64,000 nucleotides of DNA, taken from the NCBI GenBank assembly GCA_036376245.1, contig DASVAS010000007.1, forward strand, positions 310,001-374,000. Reading direction: 5' to 3'. The notes under the pieces were generated by a model, which ran no database searches, was not told the DNA's origin, and saw only the letters and a program-made list of their open reading frames with translations. How positions within the stretch are numbered: position 1 is the first letter of the stretch; the number at the start of each line of letters is the position of its first letter. Below are positions 14,689 through 22,851 of the stretch, piece after piece. The DNA is from DATARR01 sp036376245 (lineage in GTDB: Bacteria > Acidobacteriota > Thermoanaerobaculia > Multivoradales > UBA5704). A program made the position numbers and the translations under genes.

Positions 14689-15162
14689 TCAGCGCTTGCG
14701 GGACGGATCGAACCGGAGCACCTCGCCCGAGGGCTCCGCGCCAGTCCCTTCCTCCTCCGGCTCGACGGCGCGAAGGGGAGCCGCCTCCTCGGCGTCCTCT
14801 GCGGTGGACGGTGATTCGAGGCGAAGGCCGAAGTTCGCGGACGGGTCGGCGAAGGCGGTGAGCGCCGCGAACGGCACCAGGAGCCGCTGGCGCGAGCCGC
14901 CGAATCTCAGCACCACGGAGAACGCCTCCGGCGTGACCTCCAGGTCCCAGAACTGGTTCTGGAGGATGATGGTCATCTCCTGGGGATACTGGTCGCGGAG
15001 CATGCGGGGGATGTCGACCCCGGGCGCGTCCGTGCGGAAGCCGATGTAGAAGTGGTGCTCGCCCGGCAGGTCGTGCTCGGCGACCTGCTCCAGGACGCGG
15101 CGCACGATGTCCCGCATGGCTTGCTGCAGAAGGGCTGGATAGTCGATCTTGTCCGGCTCCAT
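14689..15162 (-). CDS. sspB: SspB-like ClpXP adaptor protein
   Basis: Resembles the SspB family that delivers ssrA-tagged substrates to ClpXP: EPDKIDYPALLQQAMRDIV, then HHFYIGFRTDAPGV, MLRDQYPQEMTIILQNQFWDL and RLLVPFAALTAFADPS. I chose the ATG at 15162 (157 aa) because homologues begin at MEPDKIDY; the longer frame upstream has no family sequence. An acidic linker leads to the tail EVLRFDPSRKR, which resembles the ClpX-binding tail of alphaproteobacterial SspB. Those features make adaptor function likely. It lies 35 nt downstream of yidD on the same strand. Confidence 0.85.
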   Translation of the reverse strand: MEPDKIDYPALLQQAMRDIVRRVLEQVAEHDLPGEHHFYIGFRTDAPGVDIPRMLRDQYPQEMTIILQNQFWDLEVTPEAFSVVLRFGGSRQRLLVPFAALTAFADPSANFGLRLESPSTAEDAEEAAPLRAVEPEEEGTGAEPSGEVLRFDPSRKR

Positions 15163-15197
15163 ACCGACTCCGGAGCATACCGCACTTCGGCAAGCGC

Positions 15198-15518
15198 TCA
15201 CGGCGGCTCGACGGTGCCCGCCGGCGTCCACGGGCCGCAGCGGGCGATCCGCCACGCCGCCTTCCAGCTCCCGGTCCAGGCGCCGTATTTCCGGATCGCC
15301 CCTTCCGCGTAGTGGCTGCAGGTGGGCTTGAAGCGGCACCGCACCCCGAAGCTCCCCATCCGCGGCGAGAGGGTCGCCTGATAGAGGTGGATGGCGCCGA
15401 GCAGGACGCGGGCCGAGATCTGGTTCCGGGGCGCGCGGACGAGGTCGAGGACCAGGACGAGCAGGATCGCCAGGACGATCCCCCATCTCTTGAGACGGCG
15501 GCGGCGCGACTCCTCCAT
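15198..15518 (-). CDS. yidD: Membrane protein insertion efficiency factor YidD
   Basis: Small protein aiding YidC-dependent insertion of inner-membrane proteins. Family core: LLGAIHLYQATLSPRMGSF, then CRFKPTCSHYAEGAIRKYG and the W-rich WKAAWRIARCGPW. Here it carries an N-terminal extension with one hydrophobic segment (IVLAILLVLVLDLV), making it 106 aa, longer than the roughly 70-85 aa of typical members. It is not in the usual rpmH-rnpA-yidD-yidC context, though it neighbours several small membrane-protein genes. Confidence 0.93.
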   Translation of the reverse strand: MEESRRRRLKRWGIVLAILLVLVLDLVRAPRNQISARVLLGAIHLYQATLSPRMGSFGVRCRFKPTCSHYAEGAIRKYGAWTGSWKAAWRIARCGPWTPAGTVEPP

Positions 15519-15535
15519 GCCGCAAGCTTAGCCGG

Positions 15536-15931
15536 TCACCAGGGCAGCGTGCCGGTGGCGGCCCTGCCGAGCCAGAGGGCAACCAGGGCGAAGGCGTGGC
15601 CGATGAGCAGGACGTCCAGCCGGACCGGCAGCCGGAAAGGCCGGCGCGCCGCCAGGGCGGCGCCCCACGCCGCCCAGCCCAGGCCCAGCTCCAGGGCGAG
15701 GACGAACGACAAGGGGTGGTCCTTGGCGGCGGCGGCCCACTCCCCCTTGGCGAGATGGGCGAAGGCGCGGGTCATCCCGCACCCGGGGCAGGGCAGGTGG
15801 AACAGCCTCCGGCTGAGGCAGATCGAGCCGGAGGCGTCGCCGGAGGGGGCCCAGGCGTGGAAGGCGGCGAGGCCGGCCAGTCCGAAGAGGCCCGCGAGGA
15901 CCCACGACAGGACGGGCCGGCGTCTCACCAT
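15536..15931 (-). CDS. DUF2752 membrane protein
   Basis: Small (131 aa) membrane protein of the DUF2752 family, recognised by the motif LFHLPCPGCGMTRAF followed by a hydrophilic loop and two further hydrophobic segments. The CPGCGMTR motif could bind metal or be redox-active, but the role is unknown. The ATG at 15931 gives the family-length protein; the longer upstream frame overlaps the DUF4190 gene and has no related sequence. It lies 17 nt from yidD and 8 nt from the DUF4190 gene, same strand. Confidence 0.82.
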   Translation of the reverse strand: MVRRRPVLSWVLAGLFGLAGLAAFHAWAPSGDASGSICLSRRLFHLPCPGCGMTRAFAHLAKGEWAAAAKDHPLSFVLALELGLGWAAWGAALAARRPFRLPVRLDVLLIGHAFALVALWLGRAATGTLPW

Positions 15932-15939
15932 CCCAAAGC

Positions 15940-16236
15940 TCACTGATTGGCCATGACTCCCTGGAGGACGGCCATGCCGCCCCAGAAGAACACCCACACG
16001 ATCGTGAAGACCAGCAGGATCGTGCCGATGATGCCGAGGATCTTCGCCGCCTTGGCCAGACCCTCGCCGGCGGCGGGAGAGCGGCCCTCGGCGATCGCCC
16101 TGAGCTCCTGGTTGCCCAGGTACCAGGCGACCGGCGCCAGGAGGCCGCAGCAGACGATGCCTAGGATACCCAGGACGAGCGCGGTGATCGCCTGGTTGCT
16201 GGATGATTGAGGTTGCCCTGGATTCGCGACGGTCAT
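15940..16236 (-). CDS. DUF4190-type small membrane protein
   Basis: 98 aa with two hydrophobic segments (ALVLGILGIVCCGLLAPVAW and IIGTILLVFTIVWVFFWGG) separated by a conserved-looking charged loop GNQELRAIAEGRSPAAGEGL, as in DUF4190 proteins. Function unknown. It sits in a same-strand cluster with DUF2752 and DUF4870 proteins, which commonly occur together. Confidence 0.8.
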   Translation of the reverse strand: MTVANPGQPQSSSNQAITALVLGILGIVCCGLLAPVAWYLGNQELRAIAEGRSPAAGEGLAKAAKILGIIGTILLVFTIVWVFFWGGMAVLQGVMANQ

Positions 16237-16256
16237 TCAGACCCTCCCTTTCAAGA

Positions 16257-16676
16257 TCAGAAGCGATCGACGTATTGGCTGAGGCCCGGGATGACCAGCC
16301 GGTCCCCGTTGACACCCTTGACGATAGCGACGATGTGCGCCACCAGCACGATCAGCCAGAAGACGACGCTGAGCATGCAGCCCGTGCAGCCGAGGTCCAG
16401 GAACGAGACGGCCGTGGAGAAGATGCTGAGCAGGATCCAGATCACCACCTCGGCGCCGAACATCAGCAGCCCGTTCTTGGCGTGCCACTGCACCTCGCGG
16501 TCGTTCTTCTCGACCAGGAACGGGATCAGCGCCAGGAGCCCGAGATACGACAGCACGATCATGATCGTCCGGTTCGGGCTGACCGAGCCCGGCGTTCCAC
16601 CCGGCGGAGGAGGCGTCCCGGTCGGTGGAGGAGGCGGGGTGTAGGACGGGGGCGGCGGAACGGTCGGTTCACTCAT
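16257..16676 (-). CDS. DUF4870 membrane protein with Pro-rich N-terminus
   Basis: 139 aa. A Pro/Thr-rich cytoplasmic N-terminus (residues 1-30) precedes three hydrophobic segments. Family signature: LALIPFLVEKNDREVQWHAKNGLLMF, with the HAKN block, then VVFWLIVLVAHIVAIVKGVNGD. Function is unknown. It is the first gene of the small membrane-protein cluster (DUF4870-DUF4190-DUF2752-yidD-sspB). Confidence 0.85.
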   Translation of the reverse strand: MSEPTVPPPPSYTPPPPPTGTPPPPGGTPGSVSPNRTIMIVLSYLGLLALIPFLVEKNDREVQWHAKNGLLMFGAEVVIWILLSIFSTAVSFLDLGCTGCMLSVVFWLIVLVAHIVAIVKGVNGDRLVIPGLSQYVDRF

Positions 16677-16780
16677 CGCGGTCCTCTCCTTTCAACGGGG
16701 GATGATCACCGGCGCAACTTTGACGTCAGTCTATACAACCCCGGGGTCCCGGACAAGAAAACCGCTTCCATTTCATCGGT

Positions 16781-17371
16781 TTAAGGAGTATCCAGAACGA
16801 TCCCGAGATCCGCCAGCGCCTCCCGCAAAGCTTCCCGGCGCTCCTCATGGACGACGAGGACCAGCCGGGCCACCGCGCCGTACTCCTCCGCCGCCAGCTC
16901 CACCTCTGGAGGGCGGATCAGGCGCTTCACGGCCCCGACCTTGTCGTAGGGGACTTCGAGGGTCAGCCGGACCGTGGGCGCGCGGGAGATCACCGGCAGG
17001 GTCTGGAGCGCCTCGCGGACCGCCGCGGCGTAGGCCCGCGCGAGCCCGCCTTTGCCCAGCTTGACGCCGCCGAACCAGCGCACCACCACCGCCATGACGT
17101 CCGAGAGGCCGGCCCCGCGGAGCACCTGGAGGATGGGAACCCCGGCGGTGCCGGCGGGCTCGCCGGCGTCCGCGCTCCGCTCGCAGGGCGGCTCGCCCAG
17201 CCGCCAGGCCCAGCAGTGATGGGTGGCGTCGGGAAACTCCCGCTCCAGGCCGGCGAGGAGATCCCGGGCGGCGGCCTCGTCCGCCGCCGGCCCGACCACC
17301 GCCAGGAACACCGAGCCCTTCTCGCGGATCTCGGCCCGGGCCTCCCCGCCGGGAGCGCGGTAGGAGGCCAT
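16781..17371 (-). CDS. YigZ/IMPACT-family protein
   Basis: 196-aa protein of the UPF0029/IMPACT family: an N-terminal domain with KGSVFLAVVGPA, HHCWAWRL, DAGEPAGTAGVPIL and VVRWFGGVKLGKGGLARAY, then a C-terminal DUF1949-like domain. Family members bind nucleic acid or translation factors, but no firm reaction is known. The start lies 6 nt after the bshA stop, so it is probably the last gene of the bacillithiol operon, although no pathway role is known. Confidence 0.9.
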   Translation of the reverse strand: MASYRAPGGEARAEIREKGSVFLAVVGPAADEAAARDLLAGLEREFPDATHHCWAWRLGEPPCERSADAGEPAGTAGVPILQVLRGAGLSDVMAVVVRWFGGVKLGKGGLARAYAAAVREALQTLPVISRAPTVRLTLEVPYDKVGAVKRLIRPPEVELAAEEYGAVARLVLVVHEERREALREALADLGIVLDTP

Positions 17372-17377
17372 CGCGGC

Positions 17378-18505
17378 TCAGGCCCGGCCGGTCACCCGGT
17401 CGTAGATGGCCCGGTAGCGCTGCACCACGGCCTCCTGGCTGAACACCTCGACGGCCCGGCGGCGACCCGCTTCGCCCATCGTCCGCCGCAGGTCCTCGTC
17501 CTGGAGAAGGCGGAGCGCCGCCGCCGCCATCCCCTCGACGTCCCCCACCGGACAGAGGTACCCGGTCTCGCCGTCCACCACCACCTCGGGGAGGCCGCCG
17601 GCGTTGGTGGCGATCACCGGCACCTCGCAGGACATGGCCTCCAGCGCGGCCAGGCCGAAGGACTCGCTCTCCGAGGGCAGCAGGAAGAGGTCGGCCCCCG
17701 CCAGCACCTCTTCGACCAGGGGGAGACTGCCGACGAAGGTGATGCCGCCGCAGATGCGGTTCTCCCGGCAGTACTGCTCCACCTTGCCGCGGTCGGGACC
17801 GTCCCCCACCAGGATCAGGCGGCTGGGGACCTTGCGCCAGATCCGCTCGAAGGTGCCGATCACGTCCAGCACGCGCTTGACCGGCCGGAAGTTCGAGATA
17901 TGGACCAGCAGGCGCTCCCCAGGCTGCGCCCAGCGCCGCGCCCCCGGGCCGGTGCGGGCCGCCTCGTAGCGGGCCGGATCGATGAAGTTGGGGACCACGT
18001 CGATGTGGTTCTGGATCTGGAGCTGCTCGATGGTGGTGCGGCGCAGCGACTGCGAGACGGCGGTGACGGCGTCGCTCTGCAGGATGCCCCAGCGGGTCGT
18101 CTCCAGGTAGTTGGGGTCGTTGCCCACCAGGGTGACGTCGGTGCCGTGGAGCGTGGTCACCACCTTGAGCGGCTGCGGGTCCACGATCTGCCGCGCCAGC
18201 ACCGCCGAGACCGCGTTGGGGATGGCGTAGTGGACGTGCAGCACGTCCAGCGCCGCGTGCCGCGCCACCTCGACCATCTTGGTCGAGAGGGCGAGGGAGT
18301 ACGGCGGGTAGTTGTCGAACAGCGGATAGGTGGGGGTCACCACCTCGTGGAAGGTGATCCGCGGGTTGAGCATCGACAGCCGCGAGGGCAGGGCGTAGCT
18401 GATGACGTGGATCTCGTCCCCGCGGTCGGCCAGGGCCATGGCCAGCTCCGTGGCCACGATCCCCGAGCCGCCGTAGGTCGGGTAGCAACTGATGCCGATC
18501 CTCAT
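17378..18505 (-). CDS. bshA: N-acetyl-alpha-D-glucosaminyl L-malate synthase BshA
   Basis: GT4 glycosyltransferase joining UDP-GlcNAc and L-malate in the first step of bacillithiol synthesis. Features: N-terminal GISCYPTYGGSGIVATELA, the VTTLHGTDVTLVG block, the donor-site FVGSLPLVEEVLAGADL and the retaining E-x7-E motif ESFGLAALEAM. The ATG at 18505 gives 375 aa, the family length; the frame extends further upstream without homologous sequence. It overlaps the bshB1 stop by 4 nt (ATGA), showing translational coupling. Confidence 0.95.
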   Translation of the reverse strand: MRIGISCYPTYGGSGIVATELAMALADRGDEIHVISYALPSRLSMLNPRITFHEVVTPTYPLFDNYPPYSLALSTKMVEVARHAALDVLHVHYAIPNAVSAVLARQIVDPQPLKVVTTLHGTDVTLVGNDPNYLETTRWGILQSDAVTAVSQSLRRTTIEQLQIQNHIDVVPNFIDPARYEAARTGPGARRWAQPGERLLVHISNFRPVKRVLDVIGTFERIWRKVPSRLILVGDGPDRGKVEQYCRENRICGGITFVGSLPLVEEVLAGADLFLLPSESESFGLAALEAMSCEVPVIATNAGGLPEVVVDGETGYLCPVGDVEGMAAAALRLLQDEDLRRTMGEAGRRRAVEVFSQEAVVQRYRAIYDRVTGRA

Positions 18506-19224
18506 CGCACTCCTCCCGGCAGAATGGCCATCGGGTCGCTCACGGCCAGCGGCAGCCGGCTCCAGAACGGCTCGCCGAAGGCCGCGTTGATCAGCAGCCC
18601 GAAGTGACGCGCCCGCCCCTCCACCGCCTGCCAGAACTCCGGCGTGGCGATCTTGGTCGCGGGCCGGGTGTCCCCCCCGGGCTGGTGGAACTGGCTGCGG
18701 TGGGCGCGCAAGGACTCCAGCTTGGCCTCCCAGACCGCTGAGACGTCGACGATGAAGCTGGGCTCGAACGGGTCGTGCTGCATGTAGGAGAAGGTCGCCG
18801 CCGGCCGGTGCGGCGGCCCCGCCTCGGGCGCGCGGTTCTTCAGGCCGGCGTAGAAGCAGGCCGCCTCCACGAGCTGATGGGAGCGCGAATGGTCCGGATG
18901 GCGGTCGCGCGGCGTGGGTCCCAGGACCAGGTCCGGCCGCAGCCGGCGGATCACGGCGATCAGCTCGTCCTCCTCGGCCTTGCCGTGGCGCAGGGCGCCG
19001 TCGCCGCAGTCCAGGAGCTCCAGCACCTCGGCGCCCAGGGCCTCGGCGGCCTTGCGGGCCTCGGCGCCGCGCTCCTCCGGGGTGCCGCGGGTGCCCTGCT
19101 CCCCCCGCGTCAGGTGCACGATCCCCACCTTGCGCCCCTGCCGGGCCAGCAGGGCCAGGGTGCCGCCACACCCCAGCTCCACGTCGTCCGGGTGGGAACC
19201 GATCGCCAGCACGTCCAGCTTCAT
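18502..19224 (-). CDS. bshB1: Bacillithiol biosynthesis deacetylase BshB1
   Basis: Zinc-dependent LmbE-like deacetylase converting GlcNAc-malate to GlcN-malate. The metal and catalytic motif AIGSHPDDVELGCGG begins near residue 7, with the second histidine block PRDRHPDHSRSHQL. Its 240 aa is normal. It lies 18 nt after bshC and overlaps bshA by 4 nt, so the three steps are encoded as one transcript. Confidence 0.95.
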   Translation of the reverse strand: MKLDVLAIGSHPDDVELGCGGTLALLARQGRKVGIVHLTRGEQGTRGTPEERGAEARKAAEALGAEVLELLDCGDGALRHGKAEEDELIAVIRRLRPDLVLGPTPRDRHPDHSRSHQLVEAACFYAGLKNRAPEAGPPHRPAATFSYMQHDPFEPSFIVDVSAVWEAKLESLRAHRSQFHQPGGDTRPATKIATPEFWQAVEGRARHFGLLINAAFGEPFWSRLPLAVSDPMAILPGGVR

Positions 19225-19242
19225 GGCCTCATTCCTCCATCG

Positions 19243-20883
19243 TCAGGGCACGATGACCTGCAGGCGCGTGGCGTCCAGGTCCAACTGCTCCCAGCAGCTA
19301 CTTACGAACGACGGACCGAGCTTTCCCGGGAAGTGGGACGACACGACGACCCGCTCCTGCGGCCGGCCGAGGGGCAGGCAGGTCTCCCGGAGCTGCTGGA
19401 TGCGGCGGTTGAGCACCTCGTTCTTGCGCGCCGCCGCCGCGGTCGCCTTCTCGCCGAACAGGTCGAGGGCGCGGAGGATCTGCTCCCGCGTCTTCTCGTA
19501 CGGCCGCTCCAGGTTGGGATCGGCCTCCAGGGCCGGCCGCAGCCCGTCCAGGGCTTCCGCTACCTGTTGGCGGACCGGCCCCACCAGGTCGCCCCCTTCC
19601 CGGCCGGCGAGCCAGCGGTCGAGATCCGCCGGATCGCCCAGCAGGACGGTCAGGGGGAGACCCAGCTCCTCCAGCCGCTCGGCCTGTTTCGGTTCCAGGA
19701 CCAGCGTCTGGGGCCGGAACGCCGACCACGGCGCCTCGATTCCCAGCGTCGCGTGGGTGGCGGCGGCCTGAGCCATGTACGACAGCTCGCCGGGACCCAG
19801 CACCTGGAGCGTCGAGCCCAGCACGGCGTCCTGGATGGCGGGGCGGGCCAGCACTCCGGGGGAGACCACCGAGGGGTTCTCCTCGATGATCCCCAGCAGC
19901 TCCTCGACGCCGCCGGGCGCGTCGTCCCGGCCGCGCAGGACGTAGCCGTCCTCGCCGCGCCACTCGATCCGCCGGCGCTCGCCGCGGCGGAGCAGGAAGA
20001 GCGGGCTCAGTCCCCGCTGCGGGCTCACCTGGAGCGGATACCCCCGGGCCTCGATCAGGGCGTCGCGGGCGGCCAGGGCCTCCTCCAGCTCCCGCCTGCG
20101 CTCCACCAGCCGGCGCAGCCAGGGGCGCTGGGCCGTCTTGAGGGCCGGCAGCATGGCGTCCAGGAGGAGCGGACAGCGGGGTCCCAGGATGTGGGCCATC
20201 AGGCGGCAGAAGGCCTCGCCGAAGCGGGCGTCCGGCCGGTACCAGCGGGCGAGGGTCTGTGTCCACTCGGCGTAGGCCTCGCCGGGCACGGCCTCGGCCA
20301 TGCCGCGCAGCACGTCGTCGATCCCCGGACCCAGCGTCCGCATGCCGAGGGGCGTCAGCGGCTCGGGATCGGGACCGAGGTCGAGGGCGCGGGGGCCGTC
20401 CGCAGCCAGCACCACGGCGGACGCCGCTTCGGCCCAGTCGTGGTCCTCGGTGGCGACCCAGAAGACGGCCACCGCCGGCTCCCCGGCCTCCTCCAGGGCC
20501 GCGGCCCAGCGCACGGCCGCGATCATCTTGGCCAGGCAGTAGAGGGGACCGCCGAAGATCCCCGGCTGCTGGCCGGTCACCACGACGCGGGTGGCGGGAT
20601 CGGCGAGCTTGCGGGCGAGCCGGTCGGCGTTCTCGTTGCCGTAGCCGCGGTTGGCCACCGCCAGGGCCTCGGCCAGCTCGCGGCGGTCCGGCGCCGGGGG
20701 AGGGAAGCCCACCGGCAGCTTGCCCGGCGGCAGGAAGCGCAGCGGCTCCAGGAGGTCGGTGTCCCGGCCGCTCAGCCAGGCCGCCGGCAGCGGGGCCAGG
20801 AGCCCGGCCGCGGCCAGGTCGACCCGCGTCAGGGGGCTCTCAGACCGGCTTTGTAGCGAGGATGATGAGGCGTTCGCTGTCAC
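19243..20883 (-). CDS. bshC: Bacillithiol biosynthesis cysteine-adding enzyme BshC
   Basis: Putative cysteine ligase of the last step, GlcN-malate to bacillithiol. Family blocks: VVTGQQPGIFGGPLYCLAK, VFWVATEDHDWAEA, and a C-terminal coiled coil followed by QQLRETCLPLGRPQERVV. Its 546 aa is normal. The start is a GTG at 20883 preceded by GGGAG; this places the first 44 nt inside the 3' end of the methyltransferase gene. Such an overlap suggests the two are translated from one message. Confidence 0.94.
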   Translation of the reverse strand: MTANASSSSLQSRSESPLTRVDLAAAGLLAPLPAAWLSGRDTDLLEPLRFLPPGKLPVGFPPPAPDRRELAEALAVANRGYGNENADRLARKLADPATRVVVTGQQPGIFGGPLYCLAKMIAAVRWAAALEEAGEPAVAVFWVATEDHDWAEAASAVVLAADGPRALDLGPDPEPLTPLGMRTLGPGIDDVLRGMAEAVPGEAYAEWTQTLARWYRPDARFGEAFCRLMAHILGPRCPLLLDAMLPALKTAQRPWLRRLVERRRELEEALAARDALIEARGYPLQVSPQRGLSPLFLLRRGERRRIEWRGEDGYVLRGRDDAPGGVEELLGIIEENPSVVSPGVLARPAIQDAVLGSTLQVLGPGELSYMAQAAATHATLGIEAPWSAFRPQTLVLEPKQAERLEELGLPLTVLLGDPADLDRWLAGREGGDLVGPVRQQVAEALDGLRPALEADPNLERPYEKTREQILRALDLFGEKATAAAARKNEVLNRRIQQLRETCLPLGRPQERVVVSSHFPGKLGPSFVSSCWEQLDLDATRLQVIVP

Positions 20884-21559
20884 GCTCGTAAAGGTCTCCC
20901 TGGAAATTGCCGAAAAGCCCGGCGACCTCGAGCCCCGCCCAGCGCAGGCCGATGGTCACCTCCTCCGGCTGATAGATCCGCACGCTCTCCAGGAACGTGC
21001 GGGGGGGCTCGCCGGGAGCGCTCACCACGATGCGCTTGTTGATCCGCTGTCTTCCGGCGTCATACCAACGCTCGATCTCGGTCCGGCGGGCGTCCAGCTC
21101 CTGCCCGTCGCGCGGCTTCAGGTTCGCCAGCGCCGGACCGGGGTTCATCAGGTCGATCAGGAACCAGCCTCCGGGGGCCAGAACGCGCACGGCCTCCTCC
21201 AGCACCCTGAAATTCTCCCGCTCGCTCTCGAAATAGCCGAACGAGGTGAAGAAGTTCAGCACCCAGTCGAAGCTCTCCGCCGCGAACGGCAGGCGGCGCA
21301 TGTCACCGGCCACCCGGGGGAGTCCGTCCGCCCGCGCCAGCAGGGTCAGCGACAGGTCGAGCCCCAGCGTCCGGTACCCCCGCCGGCGCAGCGCCGCGGT
21401 GTGCCGGCCGGCGCCGCACGCGAGGTCCAGGACGGCCCGGGGCCTCGGCCCCTCCAGATGGCGCTCGACGAAGCCGACGTGCTCCTCCGCCTCGGACTCG
21501 TCGCGGTGGGAGTACAGCTCCAGGTACTCCTCGCCGAACCACTCCTTATACCAGGGCAT
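20840..21559 (-). CDS. Class I SAM-dependent methyltransferase upstream of bshC
   Basis: 239-aa Rossmann methyltransferase: VLDLACGAGRHTAALRRRG (motif I), GLDLS, MRRLPFAAESFDWVLNFF and a downstream FLIDLMN strand. Its 3' end overlaps bshC by 44 nt and it is the first gene of the bacillithiol operon. The substrate is unknown. The position makes bacillithiol or a bacillithiol precursor a candidate, since N-methyl-bacillithiol made by a methyltransferase is known from green sulfur bacteria. This assignment rests on context alone. Confidence 0.85.
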   Translation of the reverse strand: MPWYKEWFGEEYLELYSHRDESEAEEHVGFVERHLEGPRPRAVLDLACGAGRHTAALRRRGYRTLGLDLSLTLLARADGLPRVAGDMRRLPFAAESFDWVLNFFTSFGYFESERENFRVLEEAVRVLAPGGWFLIDLMNPGPALANLKPRDGQELDARRTEIERWYDAGRQRINKRIVVSAPGEPPRTFLESVRIYQPEEVTIGLRWAGLEVAGLFGNFQGDLYERDSERLIILATKPV

Positions 21560-21633
21560 GCAGGGGGATCTCCGGAATCGGGGTTCCAGTCCGGTGACAG
21601 GCCGGCCACGCGCCGGAAGGATATGCTATCGCC

Positions 21634-22326
21634 ATGTCCGTGGAATGGATCGAGGTGGCGGGGGGCCGCTTCTGGATGGGCGGCGGGCCGCGGGACAACG
21701 AGAACCCGCGGCACGAGGTGGCGGTCGCGTCGTTCCGGCTGACCCGGACGCAGGTGACAAGAGAGTTTTATCAGACGTTCCTGGACGAGACCGGCCATCC
21801 CGCGCCGGATTTCTGGGACGAGCCGGCCTTCGCCCATCCCCGCATGCCGGCGGTGGGGCCTTCCTGGGAAGACGCCGTCGCCTTCTGTGCCTGGGCGAGC
21901 GGCCGGCTGGGCCTCGCCGTCCGTCTCCCCACGGAGGCCGAGTGGGAGCGCGCGGCGCGGGCCGGCCGCGACGTCCTCTACCCCTGGGGTGACGATCCCC
22001 CGGAATCCCTGCCCGACTACGGCCGCCGCTGGCTGACCGGGCCGGAGCCTGTGGACGCCTATCCGTCGCTCCATCCCCTGGGCTTCCTGGGCCTGGGGGA
22101 GAACGTCCACGAGTGGTGCTCGGACTGGTACGACGCCCATTACTACGAGGTCTCGCCGGTGGACGATCCGCGGGGACCTGCGGCCGGCATCCGGCGCGCC
22201 TCGCGGGGCGGCGCCTGGCGGCACGAGGTCAAGGCGAGCCGCTGCGCGGCCCGCTCGGCGATCCCGCCGAAGATGCGCTACAGCGACTACGGATTCCGCC
22301 TCGCCGCGGACGGGAGCACCCCATGA
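21634..22326 (+). CDS. Formylglycine-generating-enzyme-like (SUMF1) protein
   Basis: 230-aa FGE-sulfatase domain protein: WIEVAGGRFWMGGG, HEVAVASFRLTRTQVT, AVAFCAWASGRLG, LPTEAEWERAAR, GENVHEWCSDWYD, SRGGAWRHE and YSDYGFRLA. True FGEs use a C-terminal cysteine pair. Here only one cysteine is seen in the RCAARSA block, so it is more likely one of the many SUMF1-fold proteins of other or unknown function than a sulfatase activator. No sulfatase gene is nearby. Confidence 0.88.
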   Translation: MSVEWIEVAGGRFWMGGGPRDNENPRHEVAVASFRLTRTQVTREFYQTFLDETGHPAPDFWDEPAFAHPRMPAVGPSWEDAVAFCAWASGRLGLAVRLPTEAEWERAARAGRDVLYPWGDDPPESLPDYGRRWLTGPEPVDAYPSLHPLGFLGLGENVHEWCSDWYDAHYYEVSPVDDPRGPAAGIRRASRGGAWRHEVKASRCAARSAIPPKMRYSDYGFRLAADGSTP

Positions 22327-22598
22327 CCCTGCGTCCCTCGGGCCGCGCCGCCTCCTACGCCTTCCTGGCGGGCTACCTCCTCCACACCGTGGTCGCGTTC
22401 CTCGTCTGGCAAACCTGGGGCGACATCGGCCGGGGCAACGTCCTCACCTGGGTCGACTTCCCTGTCTCCCTCGCCTTCCTCCACCTGGACGACACGCCCT
22501 TTCTGACCGCCAGCCTGCTCGCCGGAGGGCTCCAGTGGGCGGTGATCGCCGCGCTGCTGACGCTGTTCCTGGGACGGATGGTGCGGCGGGGAGCGTAG
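22323..22598 (+). CDS. Small membrane protein, unknown
   Basis: 91 aa with hydrophobic segments at the N-terminus (YAFLAGYLLHTVVAFLVW) and C-terminus (GLQWAVIAALLTLFLG). The ATG at 22323 overlaps the stop of the SUMF1-like gene (ATGA), so the two are coupled. I do not recognise the family. A longer upstream frame only re-reads the SUMF1 gene. Confidence 0.65.
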   Translation: MTLRPSGRAASYAFLAGYLLHTVVAFLVWQTWGDIGRGNVLTWVDFPVSLAFLHLDDTPFLTASLLAGGLQWAVIAALLTLFLGRMVRRGA

Positions 22599-22623
22599 GG
22601 AAAGTCCAGCGTCCTTGCCGGTT

Positions 22624-22822
22624 GGGGCGGTCTCCCCTTCGAGACCTCACCCTCGATCCCTCTCCCATCTCCCTGCCGCCCGCCCCGGGAGAGGGAGGGC
22701 CCTACGATTGAGGTCTTCTTGAGATCGGCAAGACGCTTCCTTATCGTTCCCCCTCTCCCGGGTGGGGGACGGGGGATGGGAGAGGGGGCCAGGGGGTGAG
22801 GTTTCGAAGGGCACCCCGCCCC
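22624..22822. repeat. Imperfect inverted repeat, MITE-like
   Basis: Arms of about 72 nt (22624-22695 and 22751-22822) pair imperfectly. The left arm contains CTCCCCTTCGAGACCTCACC and CCTCTCCCATC; the right arm contains their near reverse complements. The spacer is about 55 nt. It occupies most of the 253-nt gap between convergent genes, holds no ORF of its own and could double as a terminator. Confidence 0.65.
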
Positions 22823-22851
22823 GGCCGGGCAGCCGGCCTGTGAAGGACTGT

